Assembly: GCA_016297675.1 (NCBI GenBank)
Contig: JAEDGE010000043.1
Span: 1-14,463, forward strand
Source of the DNA: Oscillospiraceae bacterium
GTDB lineage: Bacteria; Bacillota; Clostridia; Oscillospirales; Ruminococcaceae
Reading direction: 5' to 3'
DNA: 14,463 bases
The notes beneath the pieces were generated by a model. That model saw only the letters and a program-made list of their open reading frames with translations. It was not told the origin of the DNA and did not search any database. The translations under genes were made by a program, and so were the position numbers. Of this stretch, positions 1 to 7,024 are shown one piece after another (position 1 is the stretch's first letter; every line of letters begins with the position of its first letter).

Positions 1-52
1 CCGTCCGGCAGATAAAACTTTGTTCATCAAACACACATCAAAACAACAACAG

Positions 53-87
53 GTGTCATCTGCAAAGCAACAGATGACACTTTTTTT
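53..87 (+). terminator. Rho-independent terminator of an upstream gene outside the window
   Basis: A perfect 10-bp stem, GTGTCATCTG (53-62) with CAGATGACAC (71-80), closes an 8-nt loop and is followed by seven T residues (81-87). It isolates the GntR operon from whatever lies to the left. Bases 1-50 show no recognisable gene. Confidence 0.85.
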
Positions 88-116
88 GTTGCAAAAAAAT
101 TTTTTTCAAAAACCCC

Positions 117-145
117 TTGACAAAATTAGAAAAATGGTGTACTAT
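117..145 (+). promoter_or_regulatory. Sigma-A promoter of the GntR-ABC operon
   Basis: A perfect -35 TTGACA (117-122) is followed by a 17-nt spacer and a -10 TACTAT (140-145, five of six consensus bases). Transcription should start near 152, giving a leader of about 60 nt before the GntR start at 213. The -10 lies inside an inverted repeat, so repression by occlusion is expected. Confidence 0.85.
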
Positions 146-158
146 GTTGATAGTGCAC
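137..158. promoter_or_regulatory. Probable operator of the YtrA-type GntR repressor
   Basis: The inverted repeat GTGTACTAT (137-145), four bases, then ATAGTGCAC (150-158) matches at eight of nine arm positions. It covers the -10 box and reaches past the expected start point. GntR-family repressors of the YtrA branch commonly bind such GTGTACTA-type palindromes in their own promoter; the assignment here rests on position and symmetry. Confidence 0.7.
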
Positions 159-212
159 TAATGAACATGGCAGCTTGCTGCTGTGTACCGCAAACGAGAA
201 GGAGGCATCAAG

Positions 213-596
213 ATGGAGTTTCAAAATAATTATCCCATTTATCTGCAAATTGCGGACGACATCAAACGCCGGATTGTCATCGGAGAACTGCATCCCGGTG
301 ATAAGCTGCCTTCCAATGCAGATTTGGCAGTTGCCTATACCGTCAATCCAAATACTGTACAGCGTATTTACCGACAACTCGAATCGGAAGGCATTACGTT
401 TACAAAACGGGGTGTCGGAACATTTCTGGTCGAAGACCCCAACTTGACGGAAACCCTGCGGAACGGCATTCTGCATCAAGAAGTAGCGGCATTTCTGCAA
501 AAAATGCAGCAGTACCATTTTACAAAATCTGCACTGTTCGCAGAAATGGAAGTGCAGCTGGAAAAAGAAGAGGAAATAGAAACACAAAACCATTGA
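213..596 (+). CDS. YtrA-subfamily GntR transcriptional regulator
   Basis: This is a 127-residue one-domain regulator. Residues about 8-76 form the GntR winged helix, with the typical run PSNADLAVAYTVNPNTVQR and then IYRQLESEGI in the recognition and wing region. The remaining ~45 residues are a short helical dimerisation tail, as in YtrA proteins, with no ligand-binding FCD or UTRA domain. The ATG at 213 is chosen because AAGGAGG (199-205) lies just upstream; an in-frame ATG at 183 has no such site. It is the first gene of an operon with an ABC ATPase and permease, the usual arrangement for YtrA regulators, many of which respond to cell-envelope stress or antibiotics. The palindrome over its promoter suggests autoregulation. 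The inducer is unknown. Confidence 0.95.
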   Translation: MEFQNNYPIYLQIADDIKRRIVIGELHPGDKLPSNADLAVAYTVNPNTVQRIYRQLESEGITFTKRGVGTFLVEDPNLTETLRNGILHQEVAAFLQKMQQYHFTKSALFAEMEVQLEKEEEIETQNH

Positions 597-613
597 CAAA
601 GGAGAAAGGGATT

Positions 614-1321
614 ATGCTGAAATTTGAACATGTCGTAAAAGGTTATGACACCAAACGAGCACTGGATGATTTGAATGTGACATTTGAATCGGGAAAGGTA
701 TATGCACTGGTTGGTCCGAACGGCAGCGGAAAAAGTACCATGATGAAATCCGCAGCTGGTCTGGTAAAAATCACATCCGGCAGCCTGACCTATAAGGGAA
801 TGCCCATCGGGGTAGAAAGCAAAAAGCACATTGCTTATATGTCCACAGAGCCATTTTACTATGACTATATGCGGATTCGAGATGTAAAAGCATTCCACAA
901 GGATTTCTTTGCAGATTTTGACGCAGATCTGTTTGACCGCCTGCTGGCATTTATGGAACTGACTCCGGATTTAAAAATGCGGGCGTTGTCCTCCGGTATG
1001 GCTGCAAAGCTGAAAATTGCAGTCACACTTTCCAGACGAGCAGAAGTTATCATGCTGGATGAACCGCTCAACGGCATCGACCTGATTGGACGAGATCAGA
1101 TTATTCACACCGTCATTCAGGCAACTGGAAACGGTGCCACCTTCATCATTTCCAGCCACCTATTTGACGAGTTGGAGCCGATTGTAGACAATGTGGTGAT
1201 GATGAAGCAAGGCAAAGTCGTACTGGAAGGAGAACTGGAAAGTATTCGGGCACAGTACGGCAAGTCCATTTCAGACTTGTATCGGGAAATTTATGCCGAT
1301 ACGGCAGTACCGCAGTTTTAA
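614..1321 (+). CDS. ABC transporter ATP-binding protein (YtrB-like)
   Basis: A 235-residue nucleotide-binding subunit. Walker A is GPNGSGKST (34-42), the signature LSSGM (125-129), Walker B VIMLDEP (145-151), D-loop GID (154-156) and the switch histidine H182 in IISSH. The Q-loop position carries Glu (E79 in STEP) rather than Gln, as seen in some ABC-2 exporters. The ATG at 614 follows an AAAGGAG site (598-604); an in-frame TTG at 593 overlaps the GntR stop but lacks a suitable site. It should energise the permease encoded next. In known relatives such pairs act in export, resistance or envelope homeostasis; the substrate cannot be read from sequence. Confidence 0.95.
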   Translation: MLKFEHVVKGYDTKRALDDLNVTFESGKVYALVGPNGSGKSTMMKSAAGLVKITSGSLTYKGMPIGVESKKHIAYMSTEPFYYDYMRIRDVKAFHKDFFADFDADLFDRLLAFMELTPDLKMRALSSGMAAKLKIAVTLSRRAEVIMLDEPLNGIDLIGRDQIIHTVIQATGNGATFIISSHLFDELEPIVDNVVMMKQGKVVLEGELESIRAQYGKSISDLYREIYADTAVPQF

Positions 1322-1364
1322 GCAGAATCATAGAAAGACAGATTTACAGGGAGGATTTTACATC

Positions 1365-2183
1365 ATGGGAAATGTATTGAAATATGAAATCAAGAAATCC
1401 AGATTTATGCTTCTGGTCATTGGCATTGTCATCGGCTGTCTGGAGATCGCCTATCTGATTGGATTTGGTGGAATAAAACTCACAGACGGAGAGAGCGATT
1501 TTTTCGCAGGCATCTGGGGCACGGCAGCCGTATTGCTGATCATTGCTGCGTGTTGTTCGCTGTTTGTCGGAGCATTGTACAGTGTAGTTCTATTTGACAA
1601 CGAAATTCGCAAGAAGTCCGGTTATATGCTGTTTCTGACACCAACCCCAACCTGGCAGTGGATTCTTTGTAAAATACTGATGGGCTTATTTGCAACCGCT
1701 GCACTGGTTCTGGTATTTGCAGTCCTTGGCGTTCTGGATATTTTTCTGGTGATTCGGGAACTGGACATCAACAGCTTTATCGGGCAGGTTTTGATTCCGC
1801 TGCGGGATGCCTTTACAGAAAATATCGGTTCACTGATTTTATTCCTGCTGAATATGATTCTGCAAATTGTAGTCATGATTACAACCATTTATCTTGCGAT
1901 TGCAATGGCAAGAACGCTGCTCGGCAACAAGAAAATCGGCAGCTTTGTCGCATTCCTCTTCTGGATCGGACTGGAAATGCTGCAATCTGCCATCAGCAGT
2001 GTAATCAGCATTGTTTCCGGCGGGACATTCTCACTGGACTTACAGATTACAGAAAACGGTTTGGTTTATGGTCTGGATACTGCCATCCCATTCCTGATGC
2101 TGGCAATGGGCATTAATCTGGTGTTTTCTGGTGCCTGCTATGGTGCAACGGTTTACTTAACAGATAAGAAGATGAGCTTCTGA
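1365..2183 (+). CDS. ABC-2-type transporter permease, six membrane segments
   Basis: A 272-residue integral membrane protein with six hydrophobic stretches, at about 14-34, 50-77, 103-130, 155-182, 192-217 and 239-265. This is the topology of ABC-2 permeases partnered with YtrB-like ATPases. The ATG at 1365 is preferred because AGGGAGG (1348-1354) precedes it; an in-frame ATG at 1293 lies inside the ATPase gene and would add a 24-residue polar extension. Forty-three bases separate it from the ATPase gene. It probably forms a homodimeric export channel with that ATPase. The stop codon overlaps the ribosome binding site of the next, very small gene, which suggests translational coupling. Confidence 0.9.
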   Translation: MGNVLKYEIKKSRFMLLVIGIVIGCLEIAYLIGFGGIKLTDGESDFFAGIWGTAAVLLIIAACCSLFVGALYSVVLFDNEIRKKSGYMLFLTPTPTWQWILCKILMGLFATAALVLVFAVLGVLDIFLVIRELDINSFIGQVLIPLRDAFTENIGSLILFLLNMILQIVVMITTIYLAIAMARTLLGNKKIGSFVAFLFWIGLEMLQSAISSVISIVSGGTFSLDLQITENGLVYGLDTAIPFLMLAMGINLVFSGACYGATVYLTDKKMSF

Positions 2184-2196
2184 GGAGCGTGTGTAA

Positions 2197-2298
2197 ATGA
2201 AAAAAATCATCAAACTGGCAGTGCTGGCGACAATTGTTGTTTGGATTGCGAAAAAATGTTCCGGTCTGCGGGAAACGATTCCAAATAAAATGAAGTAA
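2197..2298 (+). CDS. Small single-pass membrane peptide, 33 residues
   Basis: The ATG at 2197 opens a 33-codon frame ending in TAA at 2296-2298. A GAGGAG site (2182-2187) overlaps the permease stop and sits 9 nt from the start. The product begins MKKIIKLAVLATIVVWIAKK, a basic N-terminus with one hydrophobic helix (about 4-18), and ends in a polar tail (residues 19-33). The operon terminator starts five bases after the stop, so the peptide is the last cistron of the GntR-ABC operon. It could be an accessory subunit or regulator of the transporter. I do not recognise a family. Chance is possible at this length, but the ribosome binding site, position and membrane-peptide composition argue for a real gene. 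Confidence 0.65.
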   Translation: MKKIIKLAVLATIVVWIAKKCSGLRETIPNKMK

Positions 2299-2302
2299 AA
2301 AA

Positions 2303-2347
2303 CCGCCGTTTGCAAGGGGTCTTCTTGCAAACGGCGGTGTGTTTTTG
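2303..2347 (+). terminator. Rho-independent terminator of the GntR-ABC operon
   Basis: A perfect 14-bp stem, CCGCCGTTTGCAAG (2303-2316) with CTTGCAAACGGCGG (2324-2337), has a 7-nt loop and is followed by TGTGTTTTT. Confidence 0.9.
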
Positions 2348-2455
2348 GCGGATGGTGCAGAAAAGGTTTCTCTAAGAAATATAAAAAAAGGAAAGAGGCA
2401 GAGGAACAAGCTGTTCCTGCATTCTCTCCCAGCCTGTCAAAAAATTTTTTTACCA

Positions 2456-2489
2456 TTGTGAGATTTTTTGCCCCCCTCAGTTGTTATAT
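2456..2489 (+). promoter_or_regulatory. Candidate ECF-type promoter of the sigma/anti-sigma pair
   Basis: Within 2348-2532 the most promoter-like stretch is TGTGAG with a T run (2457-2469), a C-rich spacer and GTTGTTATAT (2480-2489). The 17-nt distance between TGTGAG and GTTGTT suits an ECF promoter, and self-activation is common for this class. It is a poor match to a sigma-A promoter. A short inverted repeat, AGGAACA-AGC-TGTTCCT (2402-2418), lies upstream with unknown role. Confidence 0.35.
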
Positions 2490-2532
2490 GGGTGAAGTAC
2501 TTCAAATACAGACAGAAAGGAAGGTGGAATGC

Positions 2533-3057
2533 ATGGAAACATCTCTGTTCCAAAAAAAGCTGACCCAATACAAAGACATGGTCTACCGCATTGCCTATAC
2601 CTATCTCCGCAATCAGGCAGATGCCGAAGATATTTCACAAGAAACATTTCTGAAATTTTACCAGCTATCCAAACCGTTTTCCGATGCCGGCATGGAAAAG
2701 GCGTGGCTGATTCGTGTCACCATCAATGCCTGCCACAACCTCAAAAAATCCACATGGTACAGCAGACGGGCTGCGTCAAAGGAAATTCCGGAATTATTCA
2801 CCGACCCAACCGACAGCCTGCTCTATGAAGAGGTATTCGCTCTGCCGGAACGCTATCGGGTTGTCATCCTGCTCTATTACTATGAGGAATATTCCATTCA
2901 GGAAATTGCAGACCTCACCGGCAGAAACATTTCCACCATTCAAACACAGCTCGCCCGTGCCAGAAAGAAATTAAAATTGGCACTGACTGAACAAGGGAGG
3001 GAATCTTATGAACAAGGAACGTTACAAACAGGTTATGAATCACATTCAAATGCCTGA
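2533..3057 (+). CDS. ECF-family RNA polymerase sigma factor
   Basis: A 174-residue sigma-70 relative with only regions 2 and 4, as in ECF factors. Region 2 spans about 8-73, with the core-binding/-10 sequence NQADAEDISQETFLKFY (27-43). Region 4 spans about 100-152, with LPERYRVVILLYYYEEYSIQ (104-123) and a helix-turn-helix around EIADLTGRNISTIQTQLARA (124-143). The ATG at 2533 has GGAAGGTGG (2519-2527) in front; upstream in-frame starts lack one. The last 50 nt overlap the next gene, its likely anti-sigma partner, so the two are probably co-translated. The factor should stay inactive until that membrane protein senses a signal. The regulon is unknown. Confidence 0.93.
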   Translation: METSLFQKKLTQYKDMVYRIAYTYLRNQADAEDISQETFLKFYQLSKPFSDAGMEKAWLIRVTINACHNLKKSTWYSRRAASKEIPELFTDPTDSLLYEEVFALPERYRVVILLYYYEEYSIQEIADLTGRNISTIQTQLARARKKLKLALTEQGRESYEQGTLQTGYESHSNA

Positions 3058-4792
3058 ACACTGCGAACAACAGATCTTAGAAAAAATCGAAGCCAACTCC
3101 AAACCCGTCCTGCACCGCCGGACATGGAAACGCAATGTGACCGCTGGGATTGCCGTCGCAGCTTGTGTTGGTGTCATTGGCATGGTTTCCGTCTCTGCCA
3201 TACAGGGAACAAACTGGATTCGGCAACTGTTCCCCAACAGCAGCGATGATGCAGCAACGGCACAATATGCCGCAGAACAAGCCGGCAATGTTTCTGCTTT
3301 TTCTGCCGATCTGAAAGATTTGGATGCCGAACTGGTTGCCGCTTTTGCAGATGAAAGCAATCTGTACTATGCCGTTCATCTGACACCGAAAACAGACGAG
3401 CCAGAAAAATATACCGATCAATTTACCATTTCCCCAAACGGAAACTACTGGATTGATGACAAAACCAACTACGATGTAATGACAACAACAAATAGTGCTA
3501 CAGAACCAGAAGAAGACGGATATTTATTTACAAGAAAAATTCATCTGGACAACGGCACATGGGAGAACCAGACGACCTTCAAAGAAGAAATGCAAGCAAT
3601 GCTATGGAAAGGCGAGCATTATGCTGAACTTGCACAGAATTTCGGCACCATCGGTACGATTTCAATTACCATTGATTTACAGACCGAACCACAAAGAAGT
3701 GTTTACACGGCTTCCGGAAAGTGGAGCAACGAAAAAGGCTTCCTGAATGTGGAACAAGTCATTTTGCAGCCGCTCACGCTGACAATAGATGGCACGGCAG
3801 ACAATCAGACCAATTGTGCCGAACAAGTATCTGTCGTATTGGCAGACGGCAGCACAGTCGCTGGAGAGTATATGACATCTGGTTACCGCAATATGGGCAT
3901 TGTAACGGAAAGCCTGACACAGGTTGAACAGTTCCTCTATCTGGAAAAGCCCATTGACCCAACCGCTGTCACTGCGATCCAGATGGATGATGTGACCATT
4001 CCCATCACACCCAAGGCAGACAATACCATCCTTGACCCGTCTTCCATGACGGCAACGCTCTCTGATTTCACCATTACTGGAATGGATGGCTTTACCGTCA
4101 AACCGCTTGGTGTCATCAGCGACGGCACAAATCTCGCCATGGTGCTGAATGCTGCACCAGACGATCCAACTGCACTTCCAGAAGGATTGCAGATAGATAT
4201 GGATTTCCTCAGCCTGCAAATTGATGGGAAACGGATTTATGAATTTCTCAGCAGTGGTGTATCCACTTGTGAAAAAGGCAGTGATGGTGAATATGTCATC
4301 ACCTGCAAGATGCAAATGGATGCATTCCTGCAAGAACAGGCAGAGGTACAATTTGATTTGTATACTTCCGATGACAGCAGCCGTGGCACGGTTGCCTTCC
4401 ATCTGGACAACATTCAGAAGATTCCAAGCACGACTTACGCAGCGGATGGTACATGGAAACATTATGTAGAGATTCAAAATTCCTATCGGATCTTTAACAT
4501 CCAACAAGTCACCTGCTTCACATCCCATATCAAACTCACTGGTCCAATGGATCCCAATTTGATGGCACAGCCAGAATCTGTTTCTGTCATTCTGACAGAT
4601 GGTACAGAAGTAACGGCAACGGATTTACAGCAAGGAAAAGGCGGAACGACCGCAGGATATGGCATTCTTCACCAGCCAGACGGCACAGGTGTCTTAGAAT
4701 TTGACTTATCTCAGCCGATTGACCCGAATGCAGTCGCATCTATCAAACTGGATGATATCACCATCTCTCTCACAAAAACAACCGCAGAGTAA
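3008..4792 (+). CDS. Membrane-anchored anti-sigma-like protein with duplicated extracytoplasmic region
   Basis: A 594-residue protein with a short cytoplasmic N-terminus (1-43), one membrane helix (about 45-66, GIAVAACVGVIGMVSVSAI) and a large extracytoplasmic part. The layout matches DUF4179-type proteins encoded next to ECF sigma factors, which act as their anti-sigma partners. The outer region is two related halves. A DUF4179-like piece (about 95-225 and 350-470, compare AAFADESNLYYAVHL with GVISDGTNLAMVLNA) is each time followed by a second module (about 231-340 and 477-592, compare VSVVLADGSTV with VSVILTDGTEV, and KPIDPTAVTAIQMDDVTI with QPIDPNAVASIKLDDITI). The ATG at 3008 follows GGGAGGG (2996-3002). 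Function as an anti-sigma factor is inferred from position and architecture. Confidence 0.8.
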   Translation: MNKERYKQVMNHIQMPEHCEQQILEKIEANSKPVLHRRTWKRNVTAGIAVAACVGVIGMVSVSAIQGTNWIRQLFPNSSDDAATAQYAAEQAGNVSAFSADLKDLDAELVAAFADESNLYYAVHLTPKTDEPEKYTDQFTISPNGNYWIDDKTNYDVMTTTNSATEPEEDGYLFTRKIHLDNGTWENQTTFKEEMQAMLWKGEHYAELAQNFGTIGTISITIDLQTEPQRSVYTASGKWSNEKGFLNVEQVILQPLTLTIDGTADNQTNCAEQVSVVLADGSTVAGEYMTSGYRNMGIVTESLTQVEQFLYLEKPIDPTAVTAIQMDDVTIPITPKADNTILDPSSMTATLSDFTITGMDGFTVKPLGVISDGTNLAMVLNAAPDDPTALPEGLQIDMDFLSLQIDGKRIYEFLSSGVSTCEKGSDGEYVITCKMQMDAFLQEQAEVQFDLYTSDDSSRGTVAFHLDNIQKIPSTTYAADGTWKHYVEIQNSYRIFNIQQVTCFTSHIKLTGPMDPNLMAQPESVSVILTDGTEVTATDLQQGKGGTTAGYGILHQPDGTGVLEFDLSQPIDPNAVASIKLDDITISLTKTTAE

Positions 4793-4825
4793 CCTTAACG
4801 CTCTGAAATACAACCATCTTCATTG

Positions 4826-4880
4826 AAAAAGCCGGTGTTCCGCTCTATCAGAGAACGGAATACCGGCTTTTCTTTTTTAT
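4826..4880. terminator. Bidirectional terminator between convergent genes
   Basis: The stem GCCGGTGTTCCGCTCT (4831-4846) pairs with AGAACGGAATACCGGC (4852-4867), with one G-T pair and one C-A mismatch and a five-base loop. A T-rich tail follows on the right (4868-4878) and an A run precedes it on the left (4826-4830). It can therefore serve both the anti-sigma gene and the converging lipoprotein gene. Confidence 0.85.
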
Positions 4881-4892
4881 TTTGTAAACAGC

Positions 4893-5951
4893 TTAATCGA
4901 CTTCATCCACGCCCCAAATTTCCATGTCATTCCAATATGTAAATATCCAAACATCTTCTGGCTTTTTTGCTTCTATGCCGGTCATTGCGTTCACCTCCAG
5001 CATCACTGGTGCGGAAGCATAAATTTTGATTTCATGCAATGTACCATTGAAATAGGCAATTGCACATGCCTCATCCACAGAATCTACACAATTCAAATAA
5101 GGCTGCACTGCATTCACAATATAGCTGCCTTCTTCCACTATCATACCATATTCATATGCCATCGCTCCGCTGTGTGCAAACACCAAATACGGCGTAAATT
5201 GCTGCATCTGTAATGTTTCATCCATCACTTCCCAGCAACCGTAAATCATACTTTCTACAGAATCAGACGGAACTGCAAAATCTTCCATCGAAACAGGTGT
5301 GCAGTTGGTTGGACAAACTGCACTGGAAAGCACACTTTCACATTCGTTTGCCATCGCCAAAAATTCTTCCATCAAGGCAGAACCGTCTGGATTACACTGC
5401 ATATCCTGCGGAAGATAATAGAACACACAGCCTTCTGCACAAGACCCTAACAAAACAAAAGGCGTGTTTGCAGCTTGTTCCAGACTGGTCACACGAATCG
5501 AAAACAGCTTGCCACCGCCGTTGGTATCCTCCCACACAGTACGATGATAAACCGTTCCTTCCTGTACAAATATCTGTTCTGCCCAAGAAGCCGGTAATGT
5601 GATTTGACAAGCTCCCTGATAAAAATCCAGCAGCACACTGCCATCTGCCTGTATCACTGCGGTGGCAGAATCGTCTGTTTCTACAGAAACAACTGGAGCA
5701 GCTGTTGTGGCTTCTGTTGTAGTGGTTGCTTCCGTTGTCACCATCTCGGCAGTATCTGTGGTTGTAATGACGGTTGTGACAGCTTCTGTTGTGGAAAGCG
5801 TCGTTTGTGCAGTCGTAGATGCTGTTGTCAACAAATTCCCCTCACTGCCGCTTGAACTGGAATTTCCACACCCGCTGCTGCACAGCAGACACACCACAGC
5901 ACAAAATAATATCCGCTTGCGGCAACTTTTTGTTATGCTATTTTTCCTCAT
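4893..5951 (-). CDS. Probable lipoprotein with threonine-rich linker, unknown function
   Basis: A 352-residue exported protein. The N-terminus is basic (RKNSITKSCRKR), followed by a hydrophobic stretch (14-24) and a Cys at 28 preceded by SSG. This resembles a lipobox but lacks the usual Leu at -3, so lipidation is likely rather than certain. Residues about 39-86 are a Thr/Ala-rich linker of the kind that spaces a folded domain from the membrane. The C-terminal part (about 88-352) is a globular region I do not recognise; it has several cysteines and no visible catalytic motif. The start at 5951 has GGAGAAGGAG upstream. The gene stands alone, convergent with the anti-sigma gene and divergent from spoIIGA. 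No convincing promoter was found. Confidence 0.85.
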   Translation of the reverse strand: MRKNSITKSCRKRILFCAVVCLLCSSGCGNSSSSGSEGNLLTTASTTAQTTLSTTEAVTTVITTTDTAEMVTTEATTTTEATTAAPVVSVETDDSATAVIQADGSVLLDFYQGACQITLPASWAEQIFVQEGTVYHRTVWEDTNGGGKLFSIRVTSLEQAANTPFVLLGSCAEGCVFYYLPQDMQCNPDGSALMEEFLAMANECESVLSSAVCPTNCTPVSMEDFAVPSDSVESMIYGCWEVMDETLQMQQFTPYLVFAHSGAMAYEYGMIVEEGSYIVNAVQPYLNCVDSVDEACAIAYFNGTLHEIKIYASAPVMLEVNAMTGIEAKKPEDVWIFTYWNDMEIWGVDEVD

Positions 5952-6081
5952 AAAGTGTTCTCCTTCTCCCTACAAAGGAACAAATCATCCCTTTTTCCGC
6001 TTTTGATGGTTTCTATTTTACCATGAAGCTGCGAACGGTTTATTAAATAAGCATGAAAAAGAAAATAAAACTTTATATTAT

Positions 6082-6088
6082 TTCGACG
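6082..6088 (-). promoter_or_regulatory. Second candidate 0A box upstream of spoIIGA
   Basis: TTCGACG on the plus strand reads CGTCGAA on the minus strand, six of seven matches to the Spo0A box TGTCGAA. It lies 56 bp upstream of the perfect box at 6138, near -96 relative to the predicted start, where B. subtilis spoIIG has its upstream Spo0A site. Confidence 0.45.
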
Positions 6089-6137
6089 ATTTGATGCTGT
6101 AGTCAACGAAAAATGGAATTCAATCTGATTCTGCCCT

Positions 6138-6171
6138 TTCGACAGCATTTGCACAGGGGGTGTGCTATAAT
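6138..6171 (+). promoter_or_regulatory. spoIIG-type, Spo0A-dependent promoter
   Basis: TATAAT (6166-6171) is a perfect -10. The best -35 match, TCGACA (6139-6144), is separated from it by 21 nt instead of 17 and lies inside TTCGACA (6138-6144), the reverse complement of the perfect 0A box TGTCGAA. The B. subtilis spoIIG promoter likewise has an over-long spacer (22 bp) and a 0A box overlapping its -35, where Spo0A-P helps sigma-A polymerase engage. Transcription would start near 6178, very close to the ribosome binding site (6180-6187). Confidence 0.75.
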
Positions 6172-6193
6172 CAAAAAACAGGCGGTGATGTAC

Positions 6194-7009
6194 ATGCAAA
6201 CCATCTATCTGGATGTCCTGCTGTTCTTCAACTTCTGCGTCAACTATTTTCTCCTGCGTGGCACAGCGTGCCTGACGCACACGCCTTGCCGCATTCCCCG
6301 CTGCCTTGTCAGTGCCTTGCTTGGCAGTCTGTTTTCCCTTGCCATTCTCCTGCCGCCACTGCCTTGGTATGCTACCCTGCTCCTGCGAATTGGTGCGGCT
6401 GCCTGCATGAACGGGATTCTCTGCATTGGATGCTCCAAACGGACATTTCTGCGGCAAACCCTCTGGTTCTTCTGCTTTAGTATGCTCTTCGCCGGTTTTC
6501 TCATGGCAGTGCAACAGTGTACGGACAGCCAACGTATTTTGTTAGGGAATCATTGCTTTTATCTTCAACTTTCTCTTCCAGTTTGTATTCTCTGCACCCT
6601 GCTTGCTTATGGCGTTTTGCGAATCTGGCATATCGTTCGACTGCACAGCCACCACACCGATCTGCACTATCGGGTATTCATTCGAATTGGTACAGAGACG
6701 ATTGTACAGGAAGGACTTGTGGACACAGGGAACAATTTGGTAGACCCTTACAGCGGTCTTCCCATTATTGTATGCAGCAAACATGCTTTTGCACATCTGC
6801 TTCCGCAATGTCAGCAAAAACAGCGGCATTACCACTATGTTCCCTATGCAACGGTATCCGGCACCAGTCTGATGCCAGTCTTTCAGGCGGATGAAGTCCT
6901 GCTGCAAAATGAAACAACGAAAGCACGTCAGCAGGTGGCTGTCCGCATTGGCTTGGCAGAGGCACAGGACAATGCCATTTTCCATCCAAACCTTCTCCAA
7001 ACCGTTTAA
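6194..7009 (+). CDS. spoIIGA: SpoIIGA, pro-sigma-E processing aspartic protease
   Basis: A 271-residue membrane protease that cleaves the pro-sequence from sigma-E in the mother cell after a signal from the forespore. Five hydrophobic helices fill about residues 1-142. The C-terminal domain carries the aspartic-protease motif LVDTGNNLVDP with catalytic D177; the B. subtilis enzyme has D183 and works as a dimer. The N-terminus QTIYLDVLLFFNFCVNY matches the family. The ATG at 6194 is chosen over 6188 because AGGCGGTGAT (6180-6189), one mismatch from the ideal site, spaces correctly to it; starts at 6113 or 6188 would add residues not typical of the family. It is somewhat shorter than the ~309-residue B. 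subtilis protein. Its substrate gene sigE follows after 15 nt. Confidence 0.95.
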   Translation: MQTIYLDVLLFFNFCVNYFLLRGTACLTHTPCRIPRCLVSALLGSLFSLAILLPPLPWYATLLLRIGAAACMNGILCIGCSKRTFLRQTLWFFCFSMLFAGFLMAVQQCTDSQRILLGNHCFYLQLSLPVCILCTLLAYGVLRIWHIVRLHSHHTDLHYRVFIRIGTETIVQEGLVDTGNNLVDPYSGLPIIVCSKHAFAHLLPQCQQKQRHYHYVPYATVSGTSLMPVFQADEVLLQNETTKARQQVAVRIGLAEAQDNAIFHPNLLQTV

Positions 7010-7024
7010 CAGAAAGGAGTCTGT

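Noticed and set aside
593..613. TTG start seven codons upstream for the ABC ATPase
   Set aside because: No ribosome site precedes it, while the ATG at 614 has a good one at normal spacing.
3677..4528. 283-codon minus-strand frame
   Set aside because: It lies inside the anti-sigma gene, whose duplicated domain structure is convincing; no ribosome site or motif supports the antisense frame.
6104..6110. CAACGAA as a third 0A box
   Set aside because: It has two mismatches at conserved positions of TGTCGAA, which is too weak to call.
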